From the NCBI GenBank assembly GCA_032622095.1, contig CP136064.1:214660205-214724204 (forward strand): DNA of 64,000 nucleotides, in the 5' to 3' direction. Both the position numbers and the translations under genes were made by a program. Of the stretch, positions 35,547-49,400 are shown piece by piece (the stretch's first letter is position 1; each line of letters starts with the position of its first letter). Below the pieces are notes generated by a model. That model saw only the letters and a program-made list of their open reading frames with translations, did not search any database and was not told the DNA's origin. The stretch is from Siphonodentalium dalli (lineage: Eukaryota > Mollusca > Scaphopoda > Gadilida > Siphonodentaliidae).

Positions 35547-36281
35547 CGCTTCCACCGTTCTGCCTACCAGCTCTGGTTTATTCATGTTTGACACGTGACT
35601 CGTGACGTCACCAAAATATCGCCTATTCTTAAATTGATACCTATCTGTTCTTAATTAATTGATTGTGCATAATTTTCTTTAGTTGAATTGACAGAGTCTA
35701 GAGAAAACAATTGCCGAATAAGAGTTCGTGTTGTTTACATTATATTTTATCGTTCTATTAAGGTTGTTGGTTTGTGTGACCAGAATACAATATATTCAAG
35801 TTTGTTCCGCGCGAAATTGGACGATTTCCAACGAACTTTGTGTGCTCCAATGGCAATGTTTATATCTTATTCTTATCTGATTGACTCAATGTAATTCATC
35901 TGTGAATTGAAAGTAAAGATGGTTTTCAACAAATCCGACATTTCATAACATGCCGTATTAACACAGTTTGGTAAGAACAATTATGTATAGTCTATATTAA
36001 ATAATAGGCCTACCGATACCACGGTCAACCAGCTGGGTGGGTAACATAATATTTTTTCTCTTCTGAAAATTGCAGATGTGGCACGGTAATAGTGGTGAGC
36101 TTGCAGTTGAGGGTTTTAAGAACACCAATATGGCGTCCAAGATGGATGCCGTGCTATCAGAATATAACCCATGTCAATGTTATATACTACCGGTATTATC
36201 GGGTATATCATGTAAGCTCAGATAACACCCCGCGGAATGCATATAAATCTGTATTGCTATGCTACAATATTATGTCACATT
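35547..36281. other. No gene seen
   Basis: AT-rich intergenic sequence; CCAATATGGCGTCCAAGATG lies at about 36125. No frame supported. Confidence 0.5.
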
Positions 36282-36405
36282 TTAAAGGTGCTCAATCCGA
36301 ATTAACGCCCCTAAATTACTATTTGTTTGGCGTTTGTGTTTTGTTTTGGGAAATTTGAAATCATAGTTGACAGTGAATAGCATTATTTTGTTGCAATAAA
36401 TCGAT
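36282..36405. mobile_element. Half copy of the TTAA foldback MITE
   Basis: TTAAAGGTGCTCAATCCGAA and CCTAAATTACTATTTGTTTG match the left arm at 11510. No right end is found. Confidence 0.7.
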
Positions 36406-36419
36406 TCTGATAACTACGA

Positions 36420-36725
36420 TCAATTGAAAATTAATTGCGCTACAATTAATTATACATATGGCTAAACCCCAGTTAATTAATGAATAGATCCAATAGAAAA
36501 TTAATTGCGCTTCAGTGCAACTCAATTGTGCTTCGGTGCAATTATTTTCCCATATATTGGAACCCCCGGTTAATTATTGGAATAACCTATCTATTCAGGG
36601 GTGTAAGCTTGTAGCAATAATTGCGCTTCAGTGTAATTGATATGAATCTAGCTGGAATGCGATTCAGTGCAATTCAATTGCGCTTCAATGCAGTTCTTAA
36701 TAAATGTGAATTTGTCCTCCCATAC
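36420..36725. repeat. CGCTTCAGTGCAATT repeat cluster
   Basis: ATTGCGCTTCAGTGCAA recurs (about 36502, 36533, 36621, 36665). The cluster ends in AAATGTGAATTTGTCCTCCCATA, the terminus of the TTAAGC MITE family, so it is a diverged member. Confidence 0.7.
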
Positions 36726-37311
36726 TCTTGGGCTCCAAATAAACATGCATGCACGTTTATTATTTTCTTGGGAAATTTCCCCCCTGCACAGTGCTTATTT
36801 GGGTCTGCACGTTTATTAATTTTCAGGCTATGAAAATTGAAATCAGCACAAACTCAAGATTTCTATATGACTCTGATACCAAAATGATGAGTTTATATCT
36901 TTATGCATGTATATGACACACATGTGAACATTTACATACTGAATAAAACACCACATGACACATACCATACTATGTTGATTCCTATACTTGACCTACACGA
37001 ACTGTAAAAATAATATGTTTAACAGTTGATGTTTTTTGAGTTTCCCCTGCACTATTATTTGTGTCTGCACTTTTATTAACTTTCAATGAAATCCCCCCCC
37101 CCCTGCACTATTATTGGGGCCTGCACTTTTATTTGGAGCCCGAGAGTAGCTACTGTGCCATTTAAAATTAATTCATGGGGGAGATCAATTATATATTGAT
37201 GCGTATCAATTTGTATTTGCGTCTGAGCGCAAATCATTAGCACTTAAGAGCAAATCATTGGCACTTGAGTGTAAATACGATCTACTTGCCCTTAAATGAA
37301 AATGATTTGCA
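36726..37311. repeat. CCCTGCAC...CTTTTATT repeats and a TTAAGC MITE remnant
   Basis: CCCCTGCAC followed by a TTATTTGGGTCTGCAC-like phrase occurs three or four times (about 36781, 37047, 37098). 37155-37311 matches 17491-17645 and has GCACTTAAG-type motifs. No gene. Confidence 0.65.
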
Positions 37312-37880
37312 CTTCCTGTCTGTGTGTGTGTGTGTCTGTCTGTCTGTTTCCAATGGACTCGAAAACGGCCGAGCCGATTTCGATGAAACTTGGTATTTGG
37401 GGGTATTTTCGGCCGGGGAGTAGCGTAAATCTATTAATTTGCCCGTGCGACGTGACCTTGACCTTGAAATCGGGTCATTTCAAGGTCAAACGCCCGAATA
37501 TCACGGGATTTCGATGAAACTTGGTATGTGGGGTACTTTCGGTCGGGGAGTCTCATAAGCATATTCATTTGCCCATGCGAAATCGGGTAAATTCAAGGTC
37601 AAATCGCCAATTTTGATGGGATTTCGACGACATTTTATACATAGGGTTACTTTTGTCCACTGGGTGTTTTTGGACGGGTCAAATCGTGACCCCGACCTGA
37701 CCTTGACCTTCAAAATAATCAATTCAAGGTCAAATCTGGTAAAACCGGATGGATTTCGACGGGCACGTTTGTCGGGTACTTTTGTCCGGGTAGTGTTTTG
37801 GACTGGTCAAATCGTGACCCCACTTGGCCTTCAAAATGGACAATTCAAGGTCAAAGCCCGGACGAAGTCGGGTCACCTTC
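37312..37880 (-). mobile_element. Dispersed repeat ending in the CTAGAAGGTGACCCGACTTC terminus
   Basis: One end is a (TG)n/(TCTG)n tract and a CGAAAACGGCCGAGCCGATT segment. The other end is GACGAAGTCGGGTCACCTTC next to a (TA)n run. Inside are three diverged units of about 125 bp with GATTTCGA.GAAA..TTGGTA, GACCTTGACCTT and TTCAAGGTCAAA. Related copies are at 39400-39985, 54258-54985 and 59171-59470. Non-coding; transposon class not determined. Confidence 0.7.
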
Positions 37881-37882
37881 TA

Positions 37883-37960
<78 letters not shown>

Positions 37961-38022
37961 TATGTGTATTGTGTCAGCCAAAAGTGAACGCGAATCGCGA
38001 ACGGTATATATAGTATAATTAT
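37856..38022 (+). repeat. Outer part of the left arm of the giant inverted repeat
   Basis: The ends GACGAAGTCGGGTCACC, AGTATGTGTATTGTGTCAGC, CGAATCGCGAACGG and TATATAGTATAATTAT are all found in reverse complement at 54172-54292. Arm continuity breaks at 38022 and resumes at 40179. Confidence 0.8.
37883..37960. repeat. (TA)n then (GA)n microsatellite
   Basis: About 65 bases of TA repeats pass into AGAGAGAGAGAG. Confidence 0.95.
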
Positions 38023-40178
38023 TACGCCACACCGTGGTGTTGCTTGGTACGCAGATTTTCATATTCTGTGGTCGATCGATAATCCACTGGGCGACTGTAT
38101 TATTATGGTTATTTCGTACTGAGTATAAATCGTACCGATAGAGTCACGATAGTACAACAAAGATTAGCACATGTGTTTACGTCACCGGTGTACTTGTGGG
38201 GGCATGTTTCTATTATGAAGGTTCGCTATCCCGAAGGTCCGCTATTCCGAAGGTTCTCAATTCCGAAGGTTTTTGTTATTTTTAGGTTAATTCTAAAGTA
38301 TTGAGACTAATTTGAGAGGGTTCATTATCACAAAGATTCTTTTTACGGAGTGTGCGCTCACATCCGAACTGATCCTGCGCGCATACCGATACAGATACAG
38401 GAGGAAATAACTTAACTTAGAACATTAAATGTGATTTTGTTTTGTTTTCGCGGGTTTTCTTGAGATTTAATGTCATTACGTGGGCCCATACTTTTGAATT
38501 CTTGGCATATAATATGAATGTTGTGGTATATTGTGGACCCTCCCGCATTGGGACATGACACAGGTACAGTTGACTTAAGTGATGTTCTGTGTGGGCTCCA
38601 ATTTGGAGTTCAATATTTTAAGGGCCAAATTTAGGATTTTATGGGCCCATACCTTTGAACTCTGGGCATATAATATGAATATTGGGGGAATGTCTCTATT
38701 CACTATCCAGAATGTCCACTATTCCGAAATTTCTCTGAATGTTCGCTATTCCGAAGGTTCACCAAGCAGAAGGTTCGTTATTCCGAAGGTTCTGTATTCC
38801 GAAGGTTTTTGTTATTTTAAGGTTAATTCTATATTCTAACGTATTGGGAGGGTTCATTATCACGAAGATTCTTTTTATGAAGGAAATAACTTAAAACATT
38901 AAATGTGATTTTGTTTTGTTTTCGCGGGTTTTCTTGAGTTTAATGTCATTACGTATGACTTTATTTCTCATTAAATATTCACGCCAAGCAGCCCACACAA
39001 TTGCTATGTTTCCATGCGATTTAATGTCATTACGTGTGACCTAATATCTCAATAATCTGAGGCAAGAGTACGCCTGCTAAAGGCGAATTATAACAGTGGG
39101 GCTATAACGCTCAATGAATACTGGGAACTATAACAAACTGCGCAGCAGAATATCGCTGATTAAACGAGTATGAGATGAGCCTAACTGCAATTGTGACTTT
39201 GTTTAAAGGCCCACAAATTTTCGAGTCATTTATTTTTGTTATAGTATATACGGTTTTAATAACAATCTATGCCATAAAATTTGAATAAATTACTATAATT
39301 CATCACCATTTGAAACGCAGAATCCTTCTATCTCCTAGTTTGAAACACCTTTAAAATACCGCGACAAGTCGTGCGTCGTATATCTAGCAATTAGCAACTA
39401 ACATGTCCTCTTCGGCTTTCCATAGATTTCAACGTAATTTGATACTTATGGGTATTTGTGTCCGGGAAGTGTTTTGGACGGGTCAAATCGTGAGCCCGAC
39501 CTGACCTTGACCTTTAAAACTGTCAATGCAAGGTCAATTTGGGTAAAACGGACAAATTTCGGCGAAATTTGATACCTAGGGATACTTTTGTCCGGGGAGT
39601 GTTTTGATCGGGTCAAATCGTGACATCGGCGTGACCTTGACCTTCAATGTGGTCAATCAAATGTCAAATCGGGTAAAACGGATGGATTTCGACGAAATAT
39701 GATACCTATGGGTCCTTTTGTCGGGGGAGTGTTTTGGACGGGTCAAATCATGACTCCGACCTTACCTTGACCTTCAAAATTGTTAATTAAAGGTCAAGTG
39801 GGGTAAAACGGACGGATTTCGACGAAATTTGATACCTAGTGGTACTTTTCTCCGGGTGGGGGTGTTTTGGACGGGTCAAATCATGACCCTGACCTTGACT
39901 TTCGAAATAGTCAATTGAAGGTCAAATCGCGCCTTTCGCCGGAAATCAGATGGGAAACATCCCGGACGAAGTCGGGCCCATCAGCTTGTGTAAAAAAGAA
40001 GACAGTTTGAAGAAAGTAATGTATAACACGAGAAACGGGAAAACTTGAAATATAGAAGTATGCAAATTTCCCACATAAAATTTGAAAGCTAGTTTATAGA
40101 ATAATTGTATTATAATTTATATTTATGGCTAATAATATGATCTCGGTGGCGTTACCATTTCTGACTATGGTTTTCTTG
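38023..40178. mobile_element. 2.16-kb insertion splitting the left arm
   Basis: The right arm reads continuously through the point where the left arm has this extra segment. It contains two clusters of a 16-17-base unit around TTCGCTATTCCGAAGG (38215-38270 and 38720-38810). The CGCGGGTTTTCTTGAG and GGGCCCATAC..TTTGAA segments are each present twice (about 38450/38923 and 38481/38641). A dispersed repeat lies at 39400-39985. No gene and no clear target duplication seen. Confidence 0.65.
39400..39985. repeat. Four diverged ~125-bp units rich in TGACCTTGACCTT
   Basis: Each unit has GATTTCG.CGAAATTTGATACC, TTTTGTCCGGG, GTGTTTTGGACGGGTCAAAT and TGACCTTGACCTT. It ends near GGACGAAGTCGGGCCC, the terminus of the family at 37312-37880. 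Confidence 0.8.
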
Positions 40179-40479
40179 TATACTTAGTCTGGGCGAAACA
40201 TGGGGATTGTAATGGCGTGTCTGCATGCTGCATATGAGTTCCGGCCTGTGAATCAGTCGGTCATGTTCATAGCGCATTATTTATATCTCAAGTATGCATG
40301 TTTCGACCAGATATATAGCTGTACCTGGGTCTGGGGAGAACGAGAAACACGGAGTTGGTAATGCCGTGTCTACAATTATGCGTACACGTATGGTCCCAAT
40401 TGGTGAATCAGTTTGTCATACGCATAGCGCATTATTGGTATCTTATCTATATTTCGACGAGAAATGTCCGAAATTTGTT
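40179..40479 (+). repeat. Inner part of the left arm of the giant inverted repeat
   Basis: About 300 bp match the reverse complement of 53869-54175 almost base for base (for example TACTTAGTCTGGGCGAAACA and GGGTCTGGGGAGAACGAGAA). The arm contains an internal duplication: two segments each end in ATAGCGCATTATT..TATCT. A 64-codon frame here recurs in the other arm only because the DNA is the same. Confidence 0.9.
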
Positions 40480-43400
40480 AGCAGTTGACATGGATTATGG
40501 CCAAATGGACAGATCTAACCCATAACTGAAGACAAGTTATAGTATGGAATCCAATTTTGTATTCAAAAAGCTACGACAGCCGCCAATGTGTAAAGACAAT
40601 ATCGGTTTTCTATCAGTTAACCCTTGGCGGGTGATGTCGATTTTATGCAAAATTGGTTCAAATTAGAGCAGTTGACAAGAATTATTGCCAATTGGATATA
40701 TTAAACCCACAACTGATGGTAGGTCATAGTATAGGATCCAATTATGTATTCAAAAAGGTACGACAGCCACCCATAGGTATAGACAATATCGGTTTCCTAG
40801 CAGTTAACCCTTGACGGGTGATGCCAATTTTATGCGAAATTGCTTCAAATTAGAGAATTTATACATAAATTATGGTAATCTGTGCAGATCCTACCCATAA
40901 CTGATGGCAGGTCATAGTACATTATCCGATTATGTATTAAAAAAGCTACGACAGCCATCCATAGGTATAGACAATATCAGTTTCCTATCAGTTAACCCTT
41001 GACGGGTGATCCGATTTTATGCGAAATTGGTTCAAATTAGAGAATTTAACATACATTATGGTAATCTGTGCAGATCCTACCCATAACTGATGGCAGGTTA
41101 TCGTAGAGTATTCAATTATGTATTCAAAAAGCTACGACAGCCATCCATAGGTATAGACAATATCGGTTTCCTATCAGTTAACCCTTGACGGGTGATCCGA
41201 TTTTATGCGAAATTGGTTCAAATTAGAGAATTTAACATACATTATGGTAATCTGTGCAGATCCTACCCATAACTGATGGCAGGTTATCGTAGAGTATTCA
41301 ATTATGTATTCAAAAAGCTACGACAGCCATCCATAGGTAAGGACAATATCGGTTTCCTATCAGTTAACCCTTGGCGGGTGATGTAAATTTTATACGAAAT
41401 TGGTTCGAATTAGAGAATTTAACATAAATTATGGTAATCTGTGCAGATCCTACCCATAACTGATGGCAGGTTATAGTGGAGTATCCAATTATGTATTCAA
41501 AAAGCTACGACAGCCACCCATAGGTATAGACAATATCGGTTTCCTAGCAGTTAACCCTTGGCGGATGATGTCGATTTTATCCGAATTTTGTTCAAATTAC
41601 AACAGTTGACATGGATTATGGCCAAGTGGACATATTTAACCCATAACTGATGACAAGTTATAATATAGGATCCAATTATGTATACAAAATGCTACGACAG
41701 CCATCAATCTGTAATTACAATATCGGTTTCCTATCAGTTAACCCTTGACGGGTGATGCCAATTTTATGCGAAATTGCTTCAAATTAGAGAATTTATACAT
41801 AAATTATGGTAATCTGTGAAGATCCTACCCATAACTGATGGCAGGTCATAGTACATTATCTAATTATGTATTCAAAAGGCTACGACAGCCATCAATAGGT
41901 ATAGACAATATCGGTTTCCTATCAGTTAACCCTTGACGGGTGATGCCGATTTTATGCAAAATTCGTTCAAATTAGAGCAGTTGACAATAATTATGGCCAA
42001 TTGGATATATTTAACCCACAAGTGATGGTAGTCATAGTATAGGATCCAATCATGTATTCAAAACGGTACGGCAGCCATCCATAGGTATAGACAATATCGG
42101 TTTCCTATCAGTTATCCCTTGGCTGGTGATGACGATTTTATCCGAATTTTTTTCAAATTAGAGCAGTTGACATGGATTATGGCCAATTGGACAGATCTAA
42201 CCCATAACTGATGACAAGCTATTGTATAGGATCCAATTATGTATACAAAAAGCTACGACAGCCATCAATCTGTAATGACAATATCGGTTTCCTATCAGTT
42301 AACCCTTGACGGGTGATGCCAATTTTATGCGAAATTGGTTCAAATTAGAGAATTTATACATAACTTATGGTAATCTGTGCTGATCCTACCCATAACTGAT
42401 GGCAGGTCATAGTACAGTATCCAATTATGTATTCAAAAAGCTACGACAGCCATCCATAGGTATGGACAATATCGTTTTTTTTTAATACATAATTGGATAC
42501 TTTACTATGACCAACCATCAGTTACCGGTAGAATCTGCACAGATTACCATAATTCATGTTAAATTCTCTAATTTGTACCAATTTCGCATAAAATCGTCAT
42601 CACCCGTCAAGGGTTAACTGATAGAAAACCGATATTGTCTTTGTGCATTGGTGGCTGTCGTAGCTTTTTGAGTACATAATTGGATCCCATACTATATCTT
42701 GTCATCAGTTATGGGGTTAGATCCGTCGAATTGGCCATAATCCATTTCAACTGCTCTAATTTGAACAACATTCGGATAAAATCGACATCATCCGCCAAGG
42801 GTTAACTGCTATTAAACCGATATTGTCTATACCTATGGATGGCTGTCGTACCTTTTTGAATAAACAATTGGATAATATATATATACTATAACCTGCCATC
42901 AGTTATGGGTAGGATCTGCACAGATTACCATAATTTATGTTAAATTCTCTAATTTGAACCAATTTCGCATAAAATCGGCATCACCCGTCAAGGTTAACTG
43001 ATAGGTAACCGATATTATCATTACAGGTTTATGGCTGTCGTAGCTTTTTGTATACATAATTGGATCGTATACTATAATTTGTCATCAGTTATGGGTTAAA
43101 TCTGTCCAGTTGGCCATAATTCTTGTCAACTGCTCTAATTTGAACCAATTTTGCATAAAATCGACATCACCCACCAAGGGTTAACTCAACTTAACTGATA
43201 GGAAACCGATATTGTCTTTGCGCATTGGTGGCTGTCGTAGCTTTTTGAGTACATAAATAGATCCCATACTATATCTTGTCATCAGTTATGGGTTAGATCT
43301 GTCCAATTGGCCATAATCCATGTCAACTGCTCTAATTTGAACAAAATTCGGATAAAATCGACATCACCAGCCAAGGGTTAACGGATAGGAAACCGATACT

Positions 43401-46400
43401 GTCCATACCTATGGATGGCTGTCGTGCCTTTTTGAATACATAATTGGATCCTATACTATGACTAACCATCAGTTGTGTGTTAAATATATCAAATTGGCCA
43501 TAATTCTTGTCAACTGCTCTAATTTGAACCAATTTTGCATAAAATCGGCATCATCCGTCAAGGGTTAACTGATAGAAAACCGATATTGTCTATACCTATG
43601 GATGGCTGTCGTAGATTTTTGAATAGATAATTGGATGTTATACTATAACTTGTCATCAGTTATGGGTTAAATCTGTCCAGTTGGCCATAATCCATGTAAA
43701 CTTCTCTAATTTGAACAAATTTCGGTTAAAATCGACATCACCCGCCAAGGGTTAACTGATAGAAAACCGATATTGTCCATACCTATGGATGGCTTTCGTA
43801 GCTTTTTGAATACATAATTGGATACTTTACTATAAACTGCCATCAGTTATGGGTAGGATCTGCACAGATTACCATTATTTATGTATAAATTCTCTAATTT
43901 GAAGCAATTTCGCATAAAATTGGCATCACCCGTCAAGAGTTCACTGATAGGAAACCGATATTTTCATTACAGATTGATGGCTGTCGTAGCTTTTTGTATA
44001 CATAATTGGACCCTATACTATAACTTGTCATAAGTTATGGGTTAAATCTGTCCGATTGGCCATAATCAATGTTAACTGCTCTAATTTGAACAAAATTCGG
44101 ATAAAATCGACATCATCCGCCATGGGTTAACTGCTAGGAAACCGATATTGTCCATACCTATGGGTGGCTGTCGTACCTTTTTGAATACATAATTGGATAC
44201 TATACTATGACCTGCCATCAGTGATGGGTAGGATCTGCACAGATTACCATAATTTATGTTAAATTCTCTAATTTGAACCAATTTCGCATAAAATCGGCAT
44301 CACCCATTAAGGGTTAACTGCTAGGAAACCGATATTGTCCATACCTATGGGTGGCTGTCGTACCTTTTTGAATACATAATTGGATACTATACTATGACAT
44401 GCCATCAGTGATGGGTAGGATCTGCACAGATTGCCATAATTTATGTTAAATTCTCTAATTTGAACCAATTTCGCATAAAATTGGCATCACCCGTCAAGGG
44501 TTAACTGATAGGAAACTGATATTGTCTATACCTATGGATGGCTGTCGTAGCTTTTAGAATACATAATCGGATAATGTACTATGACCTGCCATCAGTTATG
44601 GGTAGGATCTGCACAGATTACCATAATTTATGTATAAATTCTCTAATTTGAAGCAAATTCGCATAAAATTGGCATCACCCGTCAAGGGTTAACTGATAGG
44701 AAACACCGATATTGTCATTATAGATTGATGGCTGTCGTAGCTTTTTGTATACATAATTGGATCCAATATTATAACTTGTCATCAGTTATGGGTTAAATCT
44801 GTCCAATTGGCCATTATCCATGTCAACTGCTCTAATTTGAACAAAATTCGGATAAAATCGACGTCATCCGCCAAGGGTTAACTGCTAGGAAACCGATATT
44901 GTCTATACCTATGGGTGGCTGTAGTACCTTTTTGAATACATAATTGGATACTATACTATAACCTGCCATCAGTTATGGGTAGGATCTGCACAGATTACCA
45001 TAATTTATGTTAAATTCTCTAATTTGAACCAATTTCGCATAAAATTGGCATCACCCGTCAAGGGTTAACTGATAGGAAACCGATATTGTCCATACCTATG
45101 GATGGCTGTCGTGCCTTTTTGAATAGATAATTGGATCCTATACTATGACTAACCATCAGTTGTGTGTTAAATATATCCAATTGGCCATAATTCTTGTCAA
45201 CTGCTCTAATTTGAACCAATTTTGCATAAAATCGACATCACCCGCCAAGGGTTAACTGATAGGAAACCGATATAGTCACTACAGATTGATGGCTGTCGTA
45301 GCTTTTGGAATACATAATTGGATACTATACTATGACCTGCCATCAGTTATGGGTAGGATCTGCACAGATTACCACAATTTATGTTAAATTCTCTAATTTG
45401 AACCAATTTCGCATAAAATTTACATCACCCGCCAAGGGTTAACTGATAGGAAACCGATATTGTCCATACCTATGGATGGCTGTCGTGGCTTTTTGAGTAC
45501 ACAATTGGATACTCTACTATAATCTGCCATCAGTTATGGGTAGGATCTGCACAGATTACCATAATTTATGTTAAATTCTCTAATTTGAACCAATTTCGCA
45601 TAAAACCGGCATCACCCGTCAAGGGTTAACTGATAGGAAACCGATATTGTCTATACCTATGGGTGGCTGTCGTAGCTTTTTGAATAGATAATTGGACCAT
45701 ATACTATAACATGTCATCGGTTATGGGTTAAATCTGTCCAGTTGGCCATTATCCATGTCAACTGATCTAATTTGAACAAATTTCGGATAAAATCGACATC
45801 ACCAGCCAAGGGTTAACTGATAGGTAACCGATATTGTCATGACAGGTTGATGGCTGTCGTACCTTTTTGAATACATGATTGTATCCTATACTATAACTTG
45901 TCTTCAGTTATGGGTTAAATCTGTCCAGTTGGCCATAATCCATGTCAACTGCTCTAATTTGAACCAATGTTGCTTAAAATCGACATCATCCGCCAATGAT
46001 TAACTGATAGGAAACCGATATTGTCCATTCCTATGGATGGCTGTCGTACCTTTTTGAATGCAAAAATGGATACTATACTATGACTTGCCATGAGTTATGG
46101 GTAGGATCTGTCCAATTGGCCACAATTCTTGTCAACTGCTCTAATTTGAACACATTTCGGATAAAATCGACATCACCCGCCAAGGGTTAACTGCTAGGAA
46201 ACCGATATTGTCCACATCTATGGATGGCTGTCGTACCTTTTTGAATAGATAATTGGATACTTTACTATGACCAACCATCAGTTACGGGTAGAATATGCAC
46301 AGATTACCATAATTCATGTTAAATTCTCTAATTTGTACCAATTTCGCATAAAATCGGCATCACCCGTCAAGGGTTAACTGATAGAAAACCGATATTGTCT

Positions 46401-49400
46401 TTGTGCATTGGTGGCTGTCGTAGCTTTTTGAGTACATAATTGGATCCCATACTATATCTTGTCATCAGTTATGGGTTAGATCTGTCCAATTGGCCATAAT
46501 CCATGTCAACTGCTCTAAAATCGAACAAAATTCGGATAAAATCGACATCACCAGCCAACGGTTAACTGATAGGAAACCGATACTGTCCATACATATGGAT
46601 GGTTGTCGTGCCTTTTTGAATACATAATTGGATCCTATACTATGACTAACCATCAGTTGTGTGTTAAATATATCCAATTGGCCATAATTCTTGTCAACTG
46701 CTCTAATTTGAACCAATTTTGCATAAAATCGACATCACCCACCAAGGGTTAACTGATAGGAAACCGATATTGTTTTTGCGCATTGGTGGCTGTCGTGGCT
46801 TTTTGAGTACATAATTGGATCCCATACTATAAATTGTCATCAGTTAAGGGTTAGATATGTCCAATTAGCCATAATCCATGTCAACTGCTCTAATTTGAAC
46901 AAAATTCGGATAAAATCGACATCACCCGCCAAGGGTTAACTGATAGGAAACCGATATTGTCTTTGCGCATTGGTGGCTGTCGTAGGTTTTTGAGTACATA
47001 ATTGGATCCCATACTATAACTTATCATCAGTTATGGGTTAGATATGTCCAATTAGCCATAATTCATGTCAACTGCTCTAATTTGAACAAAATTCGGATAA
47101 AATCGGCATCACCCGTCAAGGGTTAACTGATAGGAAACCGATATTGTCCATACCTATGGATGGCTGTCGTGCCTTTTTGAATAGATAATTGGATCCTATA
47201 CTATGACTAACCATCAGTTGTGTGTTAAATATATCCAATTGGCCATAATTCTTGTCAACTGCTCTAATTTGAACCAATTTCGCATAAAATCGACATCACC
47301 CGCCAAGGGTTAACTGATAGGAAACCGATATAGTCACTACAGATTGATGGCTGTCGTAGCTTTTGGAATACATAATTGGATACTATACTATGACCTGCCA
47401 TCAGTTATGGGTAGGATCTGCACAGATTACCACAATTTATGTATAAATTCTCTAATTTGAAGCAATTTCGCATAAAATCGGCATCACCGTCAAGGGTTAA
47501 CTGATAGGAAACCGATATTGTCTATACCTATGGGTGGCTGTCGTAGCTTTTTGAATACATAATTGGATAATGTACTATGACCTGCCATCAGTTATGGGTA
47601 GGATCTGCACAGATGACCATAATTTTTGTATAAATTCTCTAATTTGAAGCAATTTCGCATAAAATTGGCATCACCCGTCAAGGGTTAACTGATAGGAAAC
47701 CGATATTGTCATTACTGATTGATGGCTGTCGTAGCTTTTTGTATACATAATTGGACCCTATACTATAACTTGTCATCAGTTATGGGTTAAATCTGTCCAA
47801 TTGGCCATAATCAATGTTAACTGCTATAATTTGAACAAAATTCGGATAAAATCGACATCACCCGCCAAGGGTTAACTGCTAGGAAACCGATATTGTCCAT
47901 ACCTATGGGTGGCTGCCGTACCTTTTTGAATACATAATTGGATACTATACTAGGATCTGCCATCAGTGATGGGTAGGATCTCCACAGATTACCATAATGT
48001 ATGTTAAATTCTCTAATTTGAACCAATTTCGCATAAAATCGGCATCACCCGTTAAGGGTTAACTGATAGGAAACCGATATTGTCATTACAGATTGATGGC
48101 TGTCGTAGCTTTTTATATACATAATTGGATCCTATACTATAATTTGTAATCATTTAAGGGATAAATCTGTCCAGTTGGCCATAATCCATGTCAACTGCTC
48201 ACATTTGAACACATTTCGGATAAAATCGACATCACCCGCCAAGGGATAACTGATAGGAACCCGATATTGTCATTACAGATTGATGGCTGTCGTAGCTTTT
48301 TGTATACATAATTGGATCCTATACTATAACTTTCCATCAGTTATGGGCAGAATCTGCACAGATTACCATAATTCGTGTCAAATTCTCTAATTTGAACCAA
48401 TTTTGCATAAAATCGACATCACTCGTCAAGGGTTAACTGATAGGAAACCGATATTGTCTATACCTATGGATAGCTGTCGTACCTTTTTGAATACATAGTT
48501 GGATCCTATACTATGACCTACCATCAGTTGTGGGTTAAATATATCCAATTGGCCATTATTCTTGTCAACTGCTCTAATTTGAACCAATTTTGCATAAAAT
48601 CGACATCACCCGCCAAGGGTTAACTGATAGGAAACTGATATTGTTTTTACACATTGGTGGCTGTCGTAGCTTTTTGAATACAAAATTGGATCCCATACTA
48701 TAACTTGTCATCAGTTATGGGTTAAATATGTCCAATTGGCCATAATCCATGTCAACTGCTTTAAATTTGAACAAAATTCGGATAAAATCGACATCACCAG
48801 CCAAGGGTTAACTGATAGGAAACCGATACTGTCCATACCTATGGATGGCTGTCGTGCCTTTTTGAATACATAATTGGATCCTATACTATGACTAACCATC
48901 AGTTGTGTGTTAAATATATCCAATTGGCCATAATTCTTGTCAACTGCTCTAATTTGAACCAATTTTGCATAAAATCGACATCACCCACCAAGGGTTAACT
49001 GATAGGAAACCGATATTGTCTTTGCGCATTGGTGGCTGTCGTAGCTTTTTGAGTACATAATTGGATCCCATACTATAATTTGTCATCAGTTATGGGTTAG
49101 ATATGTCCAATTTTGCCATAATCCATGTCAACTGCTCTAATTTGAACAAAATTCGGATAAAATCGACATCACCCGCCAGGGGTTAACTGATAGGAAACCG
49201 ATATTGTCCATACCTATGGGTGGCTGTCGTAGCTTTTTGAATAGATAATTGGATACTTTACTATAACCTGCCATCAGTTATGGGTAGGATCTGCACAGAT
49301 TACCATAATTTATGTTAAATTCTCTAATTTGAACCAATTTCGCATAAAATCGGCATCACCCGTCAAGGGTTAACTGATAGGAAACCGACATTGTCCATAC

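Noticed and set aside
40294-40488. Frame shared by both arms of the giant inverted repeat as a conserved small protein
   Set aside because: The two copies agree because the DNA arms are nearly identical; there is no codon-biased pattern of differences and no recognisable domain.
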